This document shows, in pieces, positions 45,091-55,895 of a stretch of DNA of 64,000 nt (the stretch's first letter is position 1; every line of letters starts with the position of its first letter). The stretch spans positions 14,978,326 through 15,042,325 of the forward strand of contig CM039123.1 in NCBI GenBank assembly GCA_022036555.1. Direction: 5' to 3'. The translations under genes were made by a program, and so were the position numbers. The DNA comes from Microstegium vimineum (Eukaryota; Streptophyta; Magnoliopsida; Poales; Poaceae). The notes beneath the pieces are model-generated. The model saw only the letters and a program-made list of their open reading frames with translations, ran no database searches and was not told where the DNA came from.

Positions 45091-47220
45091 AGCTCCCCCA
45101 AGCTTACCCTTTGCTAGTCCCTAGCAAAGCCTATCTAGTAAACTTGGATCAGGAGTTGCTACAATGCTTTCACATCTCAAAAGTTCACATGGTTTCAAAC
45201 AAAAAATTATTCTAAGATTTAGAAAAAAAACTGCTGTAACTTTCGAACTCACCCGTATTACCTTTAACCATGGGGCTTTAACTATCACTTGGGTCTTGAG
45301 CAATCGAAAGACAAAACAATCAAATCAGGTACTATGTCTCAAACTCTTCACTCTACCAAAATTCTGGGTTTTACAAAGTTTTCGAAATAAAACTCAGAAC
45401 TTAATTGTATGACACCCTCAAGTCTCTTATGTATGTGGTATTTTTGGATCTCACTGAGGCATTACTAATGTCATGCCTTCCTATACTAGTAAATATAGTG
45501 GAGTTCATAGGAATGGCTTAACAAGGTTAGCATACTTACTTTGTATATATTGTAGAGTCAAACAATAGATCCACAGAGAGTCAAGTCATACAATCATGTC
45601 AAGATGTGCATGCGTATGGATATGGTGGATATATGGTGGTGATGGTGAAAATCTAATTCTACTTTGCTCCTTGGAATGAATCTCACTCTTTTGGAATTTT
45701 GAAATTTTGAACAACATGGCTAGAGAGTATGAGCTATCTTATTCTTTATTTATTTTTCTGAGAGGTGTGTCGGACTCTTGTCCATTTTTAATTCCTCTCT
45801 TTCTATATATATATATATATATTATATATACATATATATATATATATATTATATATATATATATATTTCGAATAGCTTTTGCATAGCTCATATCTCTATG
45901 ACCAAGAAAAACTGTTGAGAGAAGAGAATATAACAAGAACTTTTGAGCATTTATTGAATGAAAGATGGAAATGGAATGAATATTTTTTGTGGTGGTTACT
46001 CTCATTGTAAGAGTAAGACCTTTTTCTGGTGTTTGAATGGCATGTTGTTGCACCTACTCCAGTGTAGAGTAATGCATATTTGGGTGGTGTGTACGTGATC
46101 TCGATTTAAAAGCATGATGAGACTCTTCACAGGGTCTAAAGGTTGACTACACTCAATAAAAAGATAAGTAGCATGAATGAGTCTTCCTAATCTAAATGTA
46201 TATATATATATGGCTTTGGTAGGAATTTTAAACTATGTCATACAAGAGCTCATAATGTAAGATTTTAAATTTTCAAAAGATAAATCACCAGAACTTAGTA
46301 TTGCTAGGAGTAAGATAAATAGTAGCTCGGACTTTCATGTCATATCTCCCAACCACCTAGACTTACTTTAAGTATATGCCTCCACAAGTTTTAGGTTCAG
46401 AGTAAATTCTTAAATCAAAGCAATTCTAACCAAAACTTAGGAGAATTTAAGGTTGAAAACTAGGTACTTAAAAGGGATTATGGCAGAGAAACTATTCATC
46501 ATCTCCAAGACAAAATTAAAGTTCATAGATTTTATTGACTCTAAGTAAATTAAACACACACCCTAACTAAACATATATTTATTTAGGACTCTTAAGACTC
46601 AACAAACATGGACCTTCATGTGCCCATACATTTTTGGAAATTTTAAGTTTTCTTATTATACTGTGGTGAACCTTCACGTGCTCACAAACTTTTAATATTT
46701 TATGACTATAATATAGACTCAATAATCGCATAGGTACACTTATCTGATAACTGGGGGTGCCCTCCCCCATGCTTGCTTTTGCTATGGTTGAGTTGAATGA
46801 TCTTTTGGAGTCAGCTTCTCAGTTGTACCTCCTGATTATACTCACTCCTCCTTGGTGCTTTCAATCCTGCATTGTTATACTCCGACAAGAACAAGCAAAA
46901 CTCGAGGTTCCATTATGACAATGACGTTAACAGTCAGCCAACAGAGTAATTGAATATTCTCATGAGCTAATTTAAACTTTTAATGGATCTTAGCAAGAAC
47001 TGAATATCTCATCTCTTTTTAGGATTTTCCATTTTATAATGTAAAAGAAATGAAAATTATTTTTATGCCACCACAGTAAATTCCCTTATGGTATTACCAT
47101 AAGTTCTCTCACATGGGGCTTAGTGTTTTTATGATGCAATAATAAATAAATATTTTAATATACAAAAAGATAAAGGTGATAAAATTGCTAATAATAACTA
47201 ATTAGGTAACTACCATTTTT
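45091..47220 (-). other. non-coding 3' interior of the inverted Athila-type copy
   Basis: About 2.1 kb without an ORF of note between the protease region and the 3' LTR. It is matched in opposite orientation by 53950-54166 plus 55896-57767. Contains an AT dinucleotide microsatellite at about 45803-45869 that is absent from the other copy. Reverse transcriptase and integrase would normally occupy this side of protease. Confidence 0.75.
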
Positions 47221-47289
47221 ACCTTGTGGCAAAGGAACGGGATTTATAGTCTACCGATAAGACTAGTAGGAGAGAGTACTTACTTGTCT

Positions 47290-47570
47290 GATTTTTCATC
47301 TGAGGTGGACTTAGACGATTCCTCATTATGTAGTGGTGCATCTTTATTTCCTCCTACCATTCTTGTACTCGTACTCGTGTTTCTTCTCCTTCTTCTTTTG
47401 CAAGTTGATCCATCCTTTCAGCTTCTTTTTCCCATTCGCTCCAGCAGGGTTCCTTTATTGCTTCTTGTTCCTTATCATTGAATCGGTCTTCGTACCTTGT
47501 GACTTCGCTAGGACAGTCCTCCCATCCATCCTTCAACGGCTAGGTTGCTTGACGGCTGGTATGGCGTCTC
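47290..47570 (-). pseudogene. charged post-protease segment
   Basis: A 60-codon open stretch rich in Glu, Lys and Trp (WSEWEKEAERMDQLAKEEGE). The same sequence recurs with stops on the plus strand at 53640-53890. No known domain is recognised. It follows the second protease and is probably part of the same ancestral polyprotein. Confidence 0.5.
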
Positions 47571-47581
47571 CTTCTGTTGCA

Positions 47582-48067
47582 TCACTTCTTGGGCTGCATA
47601 TGATTAGTATAACTATTGAATTTACAGCATACCTTTTCAATGGGTAAGTTGAAGTGGATTTGTCTAGATCCGATGAAGATGATGGCTCCAGTCATGTTGA
47701 GGAATGGTCTCCTCAGGATGATAGGCATGTCATCTTGATCCTGCATGTCAAGAACTACAAAGTTTACAGGAATATAAGAATCTTGAATTTTTACTGCCAC
47801 GTTGTTTGCTATGCCTTCGGGAAATCTGAATGTTAGGTCCACCATCTGCAACTGCATATAGGTTGGGTATAATGGTATACTATCAAATAAATGATCATAA
47901 GTTACCTTTGACATTATGTTGACCCCTGATCCCGTGTCATAGAAAGTCGTAGGGAAGACTGTCTTCCTGATTGTGTATTCAACAGTTGGTACTCCTAGGT
48001 CTCCCTTGTTAACTAAGTATGGCGAGGCTAGCGAGTGGTCATGCTCTGTATTGACTCGGTTGATCAT
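47582..48067 (-). CDS. gypsy aspartic protease-like domain 2
   Basis: A 161-codon frame with the retropepsin-like layout of Athila elements: GDLGVPTVEYTIRKT, active-site-like YDTGSGVNIM, MVDLTFRFPEGI, PVNFVVLDMQ and IILRRPFLNMTGAI. The catalytic Asp sits in DTG. The usual GRPFL motif reads RRPFL here. It lies about 60 bp beyond domain 1 in the same direction. Processing of Gag is the expected role. The frame is open, but it is part of a broken element. Confidence 0.75.
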   Translation of the reverse strand: MINRVNTEHDHSLASPYLVNKGDLGVPTVEYTIRKTVFPTTFYDTGSGVNIMSKVTYDHLFDSIPLYPTYMQLQMVDLTFRFPEGIANNVAVKIQDSYIPVNFVVLDMQDQDDMPIILRRPFLNMTGAIIFIGSRQIHFNLPIEKVCCKFNSYTNHMQPKK

Positions 48068-48127
48068 CTAGACTGCTCCTTCTAAGATCTGGCTCTTTTT
48101 GTTCTTGCTCCTTCTATTGTTATTCTT

Positions 48128-48619
48128 CTAAGGTACTACTGGTTGATCTTGTTCGTATTGCCTTCGTGGAAGTGCAGGAGTGTTGAGCATGCGATTCTTG
48201 AATGAGAACTTCTCTTTCTTGTCTTTTATGGAAAAGACAATCTTGGCATACTCAACATAGATGATGGCTTTAGTTGTGCATAAGAATGGTCGACCCAATA
48301 TGATGAGTGCTCTTTCATCTTCTCCTGTGTCCACGACCACAAAGTCAATGGGAACATATGATTGTCCTACTCTAATGATGACCTCTTCTAGAACTCCCTC
48401 GGGGTAACAGATGAACCGATGTACAAGCTGTAAATGCATGTTTGTGTACAACAGGGGATATCCCAAAATATTTTCATATATTACCTTAGGCATGATGTTG
48501 ACACTGACGCCAAAATCACAGATAGCTTCTGGGAAGGTGTGACATCCTATGGAGATAGGAATGACAGGCCTTCCTAGATCACCTTTCTTCTCGGGAAGTG
48601 AATAGTCGATCCACTTCAC
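48128..48619 (-). CDS. gypsy aspartic protease-like domain 1
   Basis: A 163-codon frame, the upstream member of a tandem pair: KGDLGRPVIPISIGCHTFPE, CDFGVSVNIMPK, MHLQLVHRFICYPEGVLEEV, YVPIDFVVVDTGEDE and IILGRPFLCTTKAII. The active-site position reads DFG rather than DTG/DSG, as in the CDLG form common in Athila proteins, so catalysis is doubtful. It aligns along its whole length with domain 2, suggesting an internal duplication or acquisition. Confidence 0.75.
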   Translation of the reverse strand: MKWIDYSLPEKKGDLGRPVIPISIGCHTFPEAICDFGVSVNIMPKVIYENILGYPLLYTNMHLQLVHRFICYPEGVLEEVIIRVGQSYVPIDFVVVDTGEDERALIILGRPFLCTTKAIIYVEYAKIVFSIKDKKEKFSFKNRMLNTPALPRRQYEQDQPVVP

Positions 48620-48869
48620 ATCAGTAGACTGAGTGTAGTAGTTGGCTGCATTGAAAACACCGACAAGATTTGTAGTTTCTAAATCTTCCGGTTGGCCCAG
48701 AATCTTACCTTCCTTTATTGGGGGAACAATAGCTGCCAGTTGAGCGAATTATATTTCTAGCATTTTATTGAAGCTGTTTTGATTTTTGATAGCAGAAGCA
48801 AAGGTATCCATCCTAGTATTTACATTTTCTAGAGCTTTATCATTGGATGCTACCTTCTTAAACATTTGA

Positions 48870-49767
48870 TCGAGTAGTTTGGACTAACCAGCAACTAGAT
48901 CTCTTAAAGGTGGAAAATTGTAATTTCTATTGTTGTTACCTTGATAATTACCTTGTCCAGGTTGCTGATTCCATCCTTGGTTTAGTTGATTCCACCCTTG
49001 GCCTTGTTGAGGCCAATAATTGTTGTTATTGTTGATGAAGTTCACACCCTCTTGCAATTCAGGACAATTATTTCCTGAATGCCCAATATCTCCACATTCT
49101 TCGCAAGTCATGCGAGAATCATTGATATGCATGACATCTCTCTTCTCAATGTCTTGGCTTTCAAGCTTCTTCATTATGAGGTCCAGCTTGGTGGTGACCA
49201 TGTCAGCTTCCTTGAGTTGATGTATACCTCCTCCTCTCTTGTGAGGTTGATTACGTTCTTTGTTCTAGCTCTGGTTTAGGCCATCTTCTCACAAAATGAT
49301 GTTGAATTGGAGAGCTTAAGTGACAGGAAAGCTCCTCCAGCTACAACATCCATAGACTCACGGGTACTAGTGACTAGTCCATGATAGAAAGTTTGCATCA
49401 ATAGACAATCCTCCATTCCATGATGAGAACAAGTTGCAATATAATCTTGAAAACGTTCCCATGCTTCGGTGAACGATTCATCATGCTATTGCTGAAAGAT
49501 TAAAAAATTTCCACTTAGAGAATTAGTCTTGCCTGTAGGAAAGAACTTGGCCAGGAAAGTAGTAGTACATTTATCCCATGTAGTGTTGATATTGTTATTT
49601 GTGTAGAACCACTGTTTTGCTTTCCCCAAAAGTGAAAACAGGAAAAGGCGGAGTAGAGTAGCATCTCTCGATACTCCTTTGATCGTGAAGTTGCTGCAGA
49701 TTTCTAGAAAGTGTTGTGTCAGATACCTGAGAATAGGGTACCATAATACCGCATTTTGCAAAAACAA
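48870..49767 (-). pseudogene. Athila-type gag (retrotrans_gag and zinc knuckle)
   Basis: Reading leftward from about 49740: FLEICSNFTIKGVSRDATLL and KAKQWFY, then FLAKFFPTGKT (retrotransposon gag domain), then FTEAWERFQDYIATCSHHG and, after frame damage, a CCHC knuckle CEECGDIGHSGNNC at about 49101-49060 followed by an Asn/Gln/Gly-rich tail (49050-48890). Stops (for example TAG near 49485 and a TAA near 49278) and a frame change break it. The N-terminus is cut near 49728 by the next element. Confidence 0.8.
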
Positions 49768-50810
49768 AAATCACCCCATCATCCTTCCCCTGCTCGGGGG
49801 CTCTCCGCCTCGTCCGAGTAGGGTTGACGTCATCCGTGACGCCTCCCCCCTCGGGGGCTCTCCGCCTCGTCCGAGCGGTAGTGACGTCATCTGTGACGCC
49901 TCCCCCCTCGGGGGCTCTCCACCTCGTACGATCGGGGTGATGTCATCCCCCTCAGAGGCCCTCCACCTCGTCTGACCAGGGGTGACGTCATCCCCCTCAG
50001 AGGCCCTCCGCCTCGTCCGACCCAGGGCGCAACGCCATCAGCCAAAGACGCACAGTGTCGTACGCCTCCCCACTGTACGAACATGACCAGCCAGGTGTGG
50101 CACACCATGGCTACCCCTGTTAAGGCCTCAAGGTATGGCGCCCATGCTGCCTAACCTCCGAATGACACTCGCCATACCCTCGCCAGGCACGCGTGGGTTG
50201 TGCGAACAGGGATTACCATGTGCATAACACTGTACAACGGAACGCGGGGGTGCTTGGCCCTGTGTTGCCAACCCCCGCCCATGCCCTAATCAGGGAATAG
50301 GAGCTCCCTTGAGTACGAGGTGCGTGGCTACAGCTACCCCAAAGGACGAACAGGCCCCCGACGGCATGTCTACAGGCGCGGTCTTCTCCAAGAAGGAAGG
50401 CGGACGAAGGCGTCCCCAAGTCAACAACACGTACCATACGCACTATCGCCCCCTCTATGTACTGTACCCTGCCTTCTCTCCCTACATATAAAGGGGGAGA
50501 ACGGACCCACAATCGGGGGCTCTCGACATTCTGATTCACACACACTCGCATTTCACGCGAACTCTCACCAGAACCAAAAACTCCATACACACAAGACCTA
50601 GGAAGCTCCTTCCCTCTCTCAACCGCTTGTAGCTCCCCTCTACGAGCACCCCCGTGCTTGGTAACATGACCTCAAAACACACTAGACGTAGGGCGTTCGT
50701 GCCTAAACCAGTATACATCGCTGTGTCCTACTCGTGCAACCATCCGATCTTAGACGCGCTTAGAAATTTAGTAGTTGGCTGTCTAGACCGCGCCATTTTA
50801 GATACCGACA
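49728..50810 (+). repeat. 5' LTR of a second gypsy element (F, Tat-like)
   Basis: Ends GATACCGACA at 50810, one base before a primer site; the probable start is TGAGAATAGGG at 49728. A TATA-like box ACATATAAAGGG lies at about 50483. U3 contains a tandem array (49790-50030) with repeated TGACGTCA. The start is inferred from the point where Athila-type gag homology stops. Confidence 0.7.
49790..50035 (+). repeat. four-copy tandem array with TGACGTCA in the LTR U3
   Basis: Four units of about 45-57 bp of the form CTCGGGGGCTCTCCGCCTCG...TGACGTCATC. The octamer occurs exactly at 49825, 49882 and 49983 and as TGATGTCA at 49938. TGACGTCA is a classic bZIP (TGA/CREB-type) binding palindrome, so this looks like an enhancer array. 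Confidence 0.7.
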
Positions 50811-50811
50811 G

Positions 50812-50830
50812 TTGGCGTGCCAGGTAGGGG
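50812..50830 (+). other. primer binding site of gypsy element F
   Basis: TTGGCGTGCCAGGTAGGGG directly follows the LTR, a primer-site style characteristic of Tat-lineage plant gypsy elements. The gag ATG is at 50865. Confidence 0.8.
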
Positions 50831-50864
50831 TACTTTGCGTGTCACCCGCATTTTCAAGTTTCAG

Positions 50865-53380
50865 ATGGCATCTCGTCACATCGACTTCGCGCCAGGCTCC
50901 ATCGTCCGCTTCGGTAGTCTGGACTTCCAGTGCCACGGGCAGGGGGCCGACCTGGTCCTCTATTGTCCCGCGGCACCTTCCGAGGTAGCCGTGGACGCCG
51001 TCTTAGCGTCCATGGCCCACGTCTGCCTGTCTCCCTCTGGGGGATGACCCGCTCAGGGGGCAACCGCCCCATGAGCAGACTACTCTGGGTTCGAGCGCCA
51101 GCTCGACACCTTGATGGCCCCCCAGCCGAACCAGGGGTCCCTCCACAACCTCTACTTCGCGTTCGCCAACGTGGCAGCACAGCTCGCGGGAGGGCAGCCG
51201 CTCTCCCCCAGGCTCATCTTGGTGCCCGCTCCATAGGCGCTACCATACGGCATGCAGAATGCCGCCGCGACCTACTCTGAGGCAGTGGCCGCGGGTTTCC
51301 GTGCTGACCCTGCGGAGGGAACATGCATCGGGCTCGCGTCCCACCACCTTCGGTTCGTTTCCAATCTCCTCACAAGCTCGGATGCCACCTCTAACACCAA
51401 CTCCAGCCATAGGAGCATCGATCCCTGGGAGCCCCTAGACTTCGAAGGTCTGGGGGACAAGGAGGCCTTCTACGATTTCCTACACGCCAGCGACTACCTA
51501 CTCGGATCTGGTTCGAGCGACGGCAGCACCGGCCACGGACGTGAGTGCTTCATGTGCAACTCACCGCCGCGTGGAGCAGCCATCGACACCACTATCATCG
51601 AGGACGAGGATGGGGACTATGTCCACACACCCGTGGGCAGGACGGAACCGCCAGCGCCTGCGCCACAGGGCGACCCACAACCCTCGGATGCCCGACAACG
51701 CCAGCTGCAGGAACCCCGTGACATGGAGCGAAAGCTCGAGGAGGGCCAGCGATGAGTAACGTTTGAGCGTGAAAGGCTCAAACGCGAAACTGACACGGCC
51801 CCCGAAGAGCCTCACGCTCGTAGGGAGGCCCGAACCGTGCACCAGCGCATCATCAACGATAAACACAGGACGCCATAGTTCGCGCGAGCAAGCCAAAACA
51901 TCGTAGCGGCGATGATGCTGCTCCGCAACCTCCCGGTCCCCGACACTCCTGATGGGAAGCTCGCCCACGACAAGCTGAAATCCTTTCTAGAGCGCGCTGT
52001 GGCTCAACAAGCTGAGAGCTCCGCGTCGCAGAGACGTAGGTTCAACTCCAGCCATCAGGCCGACCCGACGCCCAACGACCGCGAGGGCTCGGTTCACCAG
52101 GCTCCCACGCGAGACGCGTGTCGGCGCACGACGGTCCACGCTCGCGTGGGCGACGAGCGCGACGTGTGTGACACGCTCAAGGCTCAAGGCGCGCAAGCAC
52201 GCCAAGCAGGATGGCACGAGTAGAGGCTACCACGTTCGTCGAGGCGGCCGATACGACAGCAAGGAAGATCGTTCCCCCTCCCCCGAGCCGGCAGGCCCCT
52301 TGGCCTACATCCATTGCATCCGCCTTGCGCCATTCCCACCACGCTTTTGACAACCCACCAATGTCGTCTGATACTCTGGGGAGATGAACCTCGGGCTCTG
52401 GCTCGACGACTACCGCCTTGCCTGTCAGGCGGGTAGCGCGGACGATGACGAGTTCATCATCTGTAACCTACCCCTCCATCTCTCAGACTCGACCCGCACG
52501 TGGCTCGAGCACCTACCCCCCAACACCATAGATGGGTGGAGCTCCTTGCGGCGTGTGTTCGTGGGGAACTTCCTGGGCACTTACACGCGCCCCGGAACCC
52601 CTGGGATCTCCGGAGCTGTAGGCAGAAGGCGACGAGTCCCTCCGGGATTACATCTGTCGCTTCTCCCAACAGTGCACGAAGGTCCCAACCACAGCCGACG
52701 CGGACGTGGTCGGGGCGTTTCTCGCGAGCACCACCTGCAAGGAGTTGGTCCACGATTTGGGCCACAGGAACCCTCACACCATCGAGCGACTCCTGGAGAT
52801 TGCCACGAGCTACGCGTCAGGAGAGGAGGCGGTTGGTGCAATCTTCCACCCCAAAAAGGGAAGGGCAAGGGCACGGAGGACGCCGACGAAGGCGCCTCCA
52901 ACCATGTCCAAGCCAAGAATAAGAAGAAGGGCAAGCCGCAACATGGAGGCGGCGACAACCTGGTCACGGCGACATATCGTAAGGCCCCGCGCCCCCAAGG
53001 GGGGAAAAGGGTGGGCTGTTCGACAAGATGCTCGCCAAAGCATGCCCGTACCATAACAACCCGGTCAAACACACACTCCAGGAGTGCGACATGATGGCCA
53101 GGTACTTCTCGGCCATCCCCAAGAAAGACGACCAGCCGAAGCAGCCGGAGGGCCATGACGGGGAAGAGGGTCGCGAAGACTCCTACCCCCGCGTGAACAA
53201 ATGACTCATGATCTTCGGGGGCTCGGAGGCCTACAGCTGCAAGCGCCGGTAGAAGCTCGAGCGGCGTGAAGTGTTCGCGGCCGCCCCTGCGACTCCGGTC
53301 TTCCTCGACTGGTCAGAATCCGACATCACGTTCGACCGAGACGACCAGCCTAGCCACGTTCCCCAACCGGGTCGCTATCC
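50865..53380 (+). pseudogene. Tat-like gag, multiply broken
   Basis: The reading runs MASRHIDFAPGS... with stops near 51045 and 51234, then an open 167-codon stretch (51252-51755), then the gag core from 52384 (GLWLDDYRLACQAGSADDDE, RTWLEHLPPN, RRVFVGNFLGTY). It continues in other frames as NPWDLRSCRQK, CKELVHDLGH and ASGEEAVGAIF. A knuckle-like CPYHNNPVKHTLQEC lies at about 53040. These are the hallmark blocks of Tat-lineage gypsy Gag. At least two frameshifts and several stops inactivate it. Coding stops at the protease boundary (VPQPGRYP, about 53380), where Athila-type protease sequence takes over. Confidence 0.85.
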
Positions 53381-54166
53381 GCTACATAGTCAAGAATGGA
53401 GACCGAGGAGTACCAACCATTGAATGCACAATCAGAAAGACAATCTTCCCTACGACTTTCTGCGACATAGGATCAGGTGTCAACATAATGTTAAAGGTAA
53501 CTTATGATCATTTATTTGATGGTATACCATTATACCCAACCTATATGTAGTTGTAGATAGCGGACCTAACATTCAGGTTTCCCGAAGGCATAGCAATGAA
53601 CGTGGCGGTAAAAATTCAAGATTACTATATTCCTTGAAGGATGGATGGAGGGACTATTCTAGAGAAGTTACAAGGTACGAAGACCAATCCAATGATTAGG
53701 AACATGAAGCAGTAAAGGAACCCCGCTGGAGCGAATGGGAAAAAGAAGCTGAAAGAATGGACCAAATTACAAAAGAAGAAGCATAAGAGACACGAGCATG
53801 AGTACAAGGATGGTGGGAGGAGAACAAAGATGCACCACAAGATAAATTGGAATCATCTGAGTCCACCTCAGATGATAAATCAGACAAGTAAGTACTCTCT
53901 CCTATCTAGTCTTATTGGTGGACTATAAATCCCGTTCCTTTGCCATAAGGTAAAAATGGTAGTTATCTAATTAGTTAGCATTAGTACTTTCAGTACCTTT
54001 ATCTTTTTTTGCATATTTAAAGAAAAAATAAATAAATATTTATTTATTTTTGCATCATAAAAACTACTAAACCCCATGTGAGAGAACTTATGGTACTACC
54101 ATAAGAGAATTTACTATGGTGGCATAAAAATAATTTTTATTTCTTTTGCATTATAAAATAGAAAAT
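53381..54166 (+). pseudogene. Athila-type protease 2 fragment and downstream sequence, direct orientation
   Basis: From 53383 the sequence is a second copy of protease domain 2: KNGDRGVPTIECTIRKT, then DIGSGVNIM (DIG in place of DTG), ending at a TAG near 53550. The charged segment follows with stops (53640-53890), then non-coding sequence (53900-54166) matching 47220-47035 in reverse. It is the direct-orientation partner of the inverted copy, with no reverse transcriptase. Confidence 0.75.
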
Positions 54167-55895
54167 TGTTGACAATCGTTAGCGTCAACTTTTTACACAA
54201 TTATAAACATGATAATTGGATCAATCATATATAAAATAGAGAAGTATAGGGTTTTATTTAACAATTTCCACGTGTTTTGGTGTTTCATTATTTTCCAGGG
54301 ACTATTCCCGAAAAGAGCAATAAAGGGAATCAAATCAGAGAAGATATCGAATAAATCCCATGGAGATATAGTTGCCAGTCAACTCACGGAGGATTCCGCA
54401 GACACCGGAGCGAAGCGGGGCCCCAGAGCCCACCATGTGGGGTAGACCGGCATGGGGTGGGGCCAGGCGGCACCCCCCTGGGCCCACTTGCCATCGTCTT
54501 CTGGAAGCTTCCTCCACCACCTACGAGGAGTCATCTCGGCCCTACACTAAGTCGATTTGAGCCAACGGCTGTCGTGCATCCCACCAGACTATAAATAAGA
54601 GGGCAGAGCCCCCCCTGGAGTCATCCCCAGATCATCTCATTCATTTGAAGATCCATTGAGTTTAAGTCATAGGAGATCTAGTCATCCAGAGCTACAAACC
54701 CTAGTTCATCTAGAGCTTTTGTAGTTCATAGCATAGCTTAGTTAGATCGAGAGTAGAGGAAGTCAAGATACGTCAACCGATCTTGGACTCCCAACGTTGT
54801 CAAGAGATTGGAGTCTAGTACAGTTCTTGTTCTCTTATTTTCTTTTAGTATTTATTTATAGTTGTATGATATTTATAGGCAACACTATTCTTCATTAATA
54901 TATGTTCTTGTTTACTTTGTTCATTGTCTACGTTAATATGTCTAGTATAGTTAGTTTGTTATTGAGTTCATGCACATGTTCGTATAGCGCTTGTCTATTC
55001 GGTCGTATGGTGAGTGGTAGGCAGTATGTAGGCGTGGTGCTTAGATACATTGCTTATCTATGGATGCCCCCATCTGTGCCTAGTCGTGGGGCAGATCGTG
55101 TATGTGACAGGTCCATTGAGTCCTTTGTAGGCCTCCCCTCATGCAGTGGTTTGGTGGGAAGAAATTGTCAGGTTAAGGATATCTTGTTATATCTGAGGTT
55201 TCTAAACTCAACTCATCCTGTTCATGGCTTCATTGTGGTTGGGAACATTGGTAGTATTACTTAACAATGATTACTAGATGTACTTGCACTGACTAGCGTA
55301 GCTTGACGTTAGCTAGAATACTTAGGAGTTATTTCTTTATTACTTATATTGGACGACACTTGTGTAGTGACTAGAATGCTCTAGAAAACTTTTTCTTTGT
55401 TATTATTATGATGATGACAGGTCTATTTACCCTTATCATATATATATTTATCATGTGACTTACCCCTGTTTAAGAGTAGAGATCATTGATGGTTAAATCC
55501 CTTCATTCATTTCATATGTTGGTTATTAATACTATAAATTATCAGTTTTAATTAGACCTTTCCAGTGGTAGAATATAAATGACAACCTCATAATACTCTA
55601 GGTAAAATGCTACAATGGTATATTAATCTATCCGCTTGCAGAATCATTTATTCTTTATAATTTCATATCTATCATTATTTATTTCTGCCTAGTCATACAT
55701 AAAATATAATATTTCATAAGTACCATAAAATATTCCTAGCTCTATAATTAGGGATGACAACCTAGTTCCATGCTTAGGAGTATAAGGTAAAAGATAAGTG
55801 GCTAGTTGCTAAAGGCAAGTTAATTACATACCATACATTTTTTGTGCCATTGCTAAGAACTATGTCCTTGGTGATCTCGTTAAGAAATGTCAACA
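54167..55895 (+). repeat. solo LTR of the Athila-type family
   Basis: It starts TGTTGACAATCG and ends AATGTCAACA, 1,729 bp, flanked by perfect AAAAT duplications (54162-54166, 55896-55900). Removing it rejoins the interior sequence exactly as in the inverted copy (GAAAAT|CCTAAAAAGAG). Contains an uninterrupted 120-codon ORF at 54902-55264. Confidence 0.93.

Noticed and set aside
45803..45869. AT dinucleotide run as an origin or matrix element
   Set aside because: It is a simple microsatellite inside retrotransposon DNA and is absent from the matching copy.
50213..50590. 125-codon minus-strand ORF in gypsy F LTR
   Set aside because: It lies wholly in the LTR, has no recognised domain and appears in only one LTR in the window.
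52581..53156. 191-codon minus-strand ORF
   Set aside because: It is the antisense shadow of the Tat-like gag, which shows clear Gag motifs on the plus strand.
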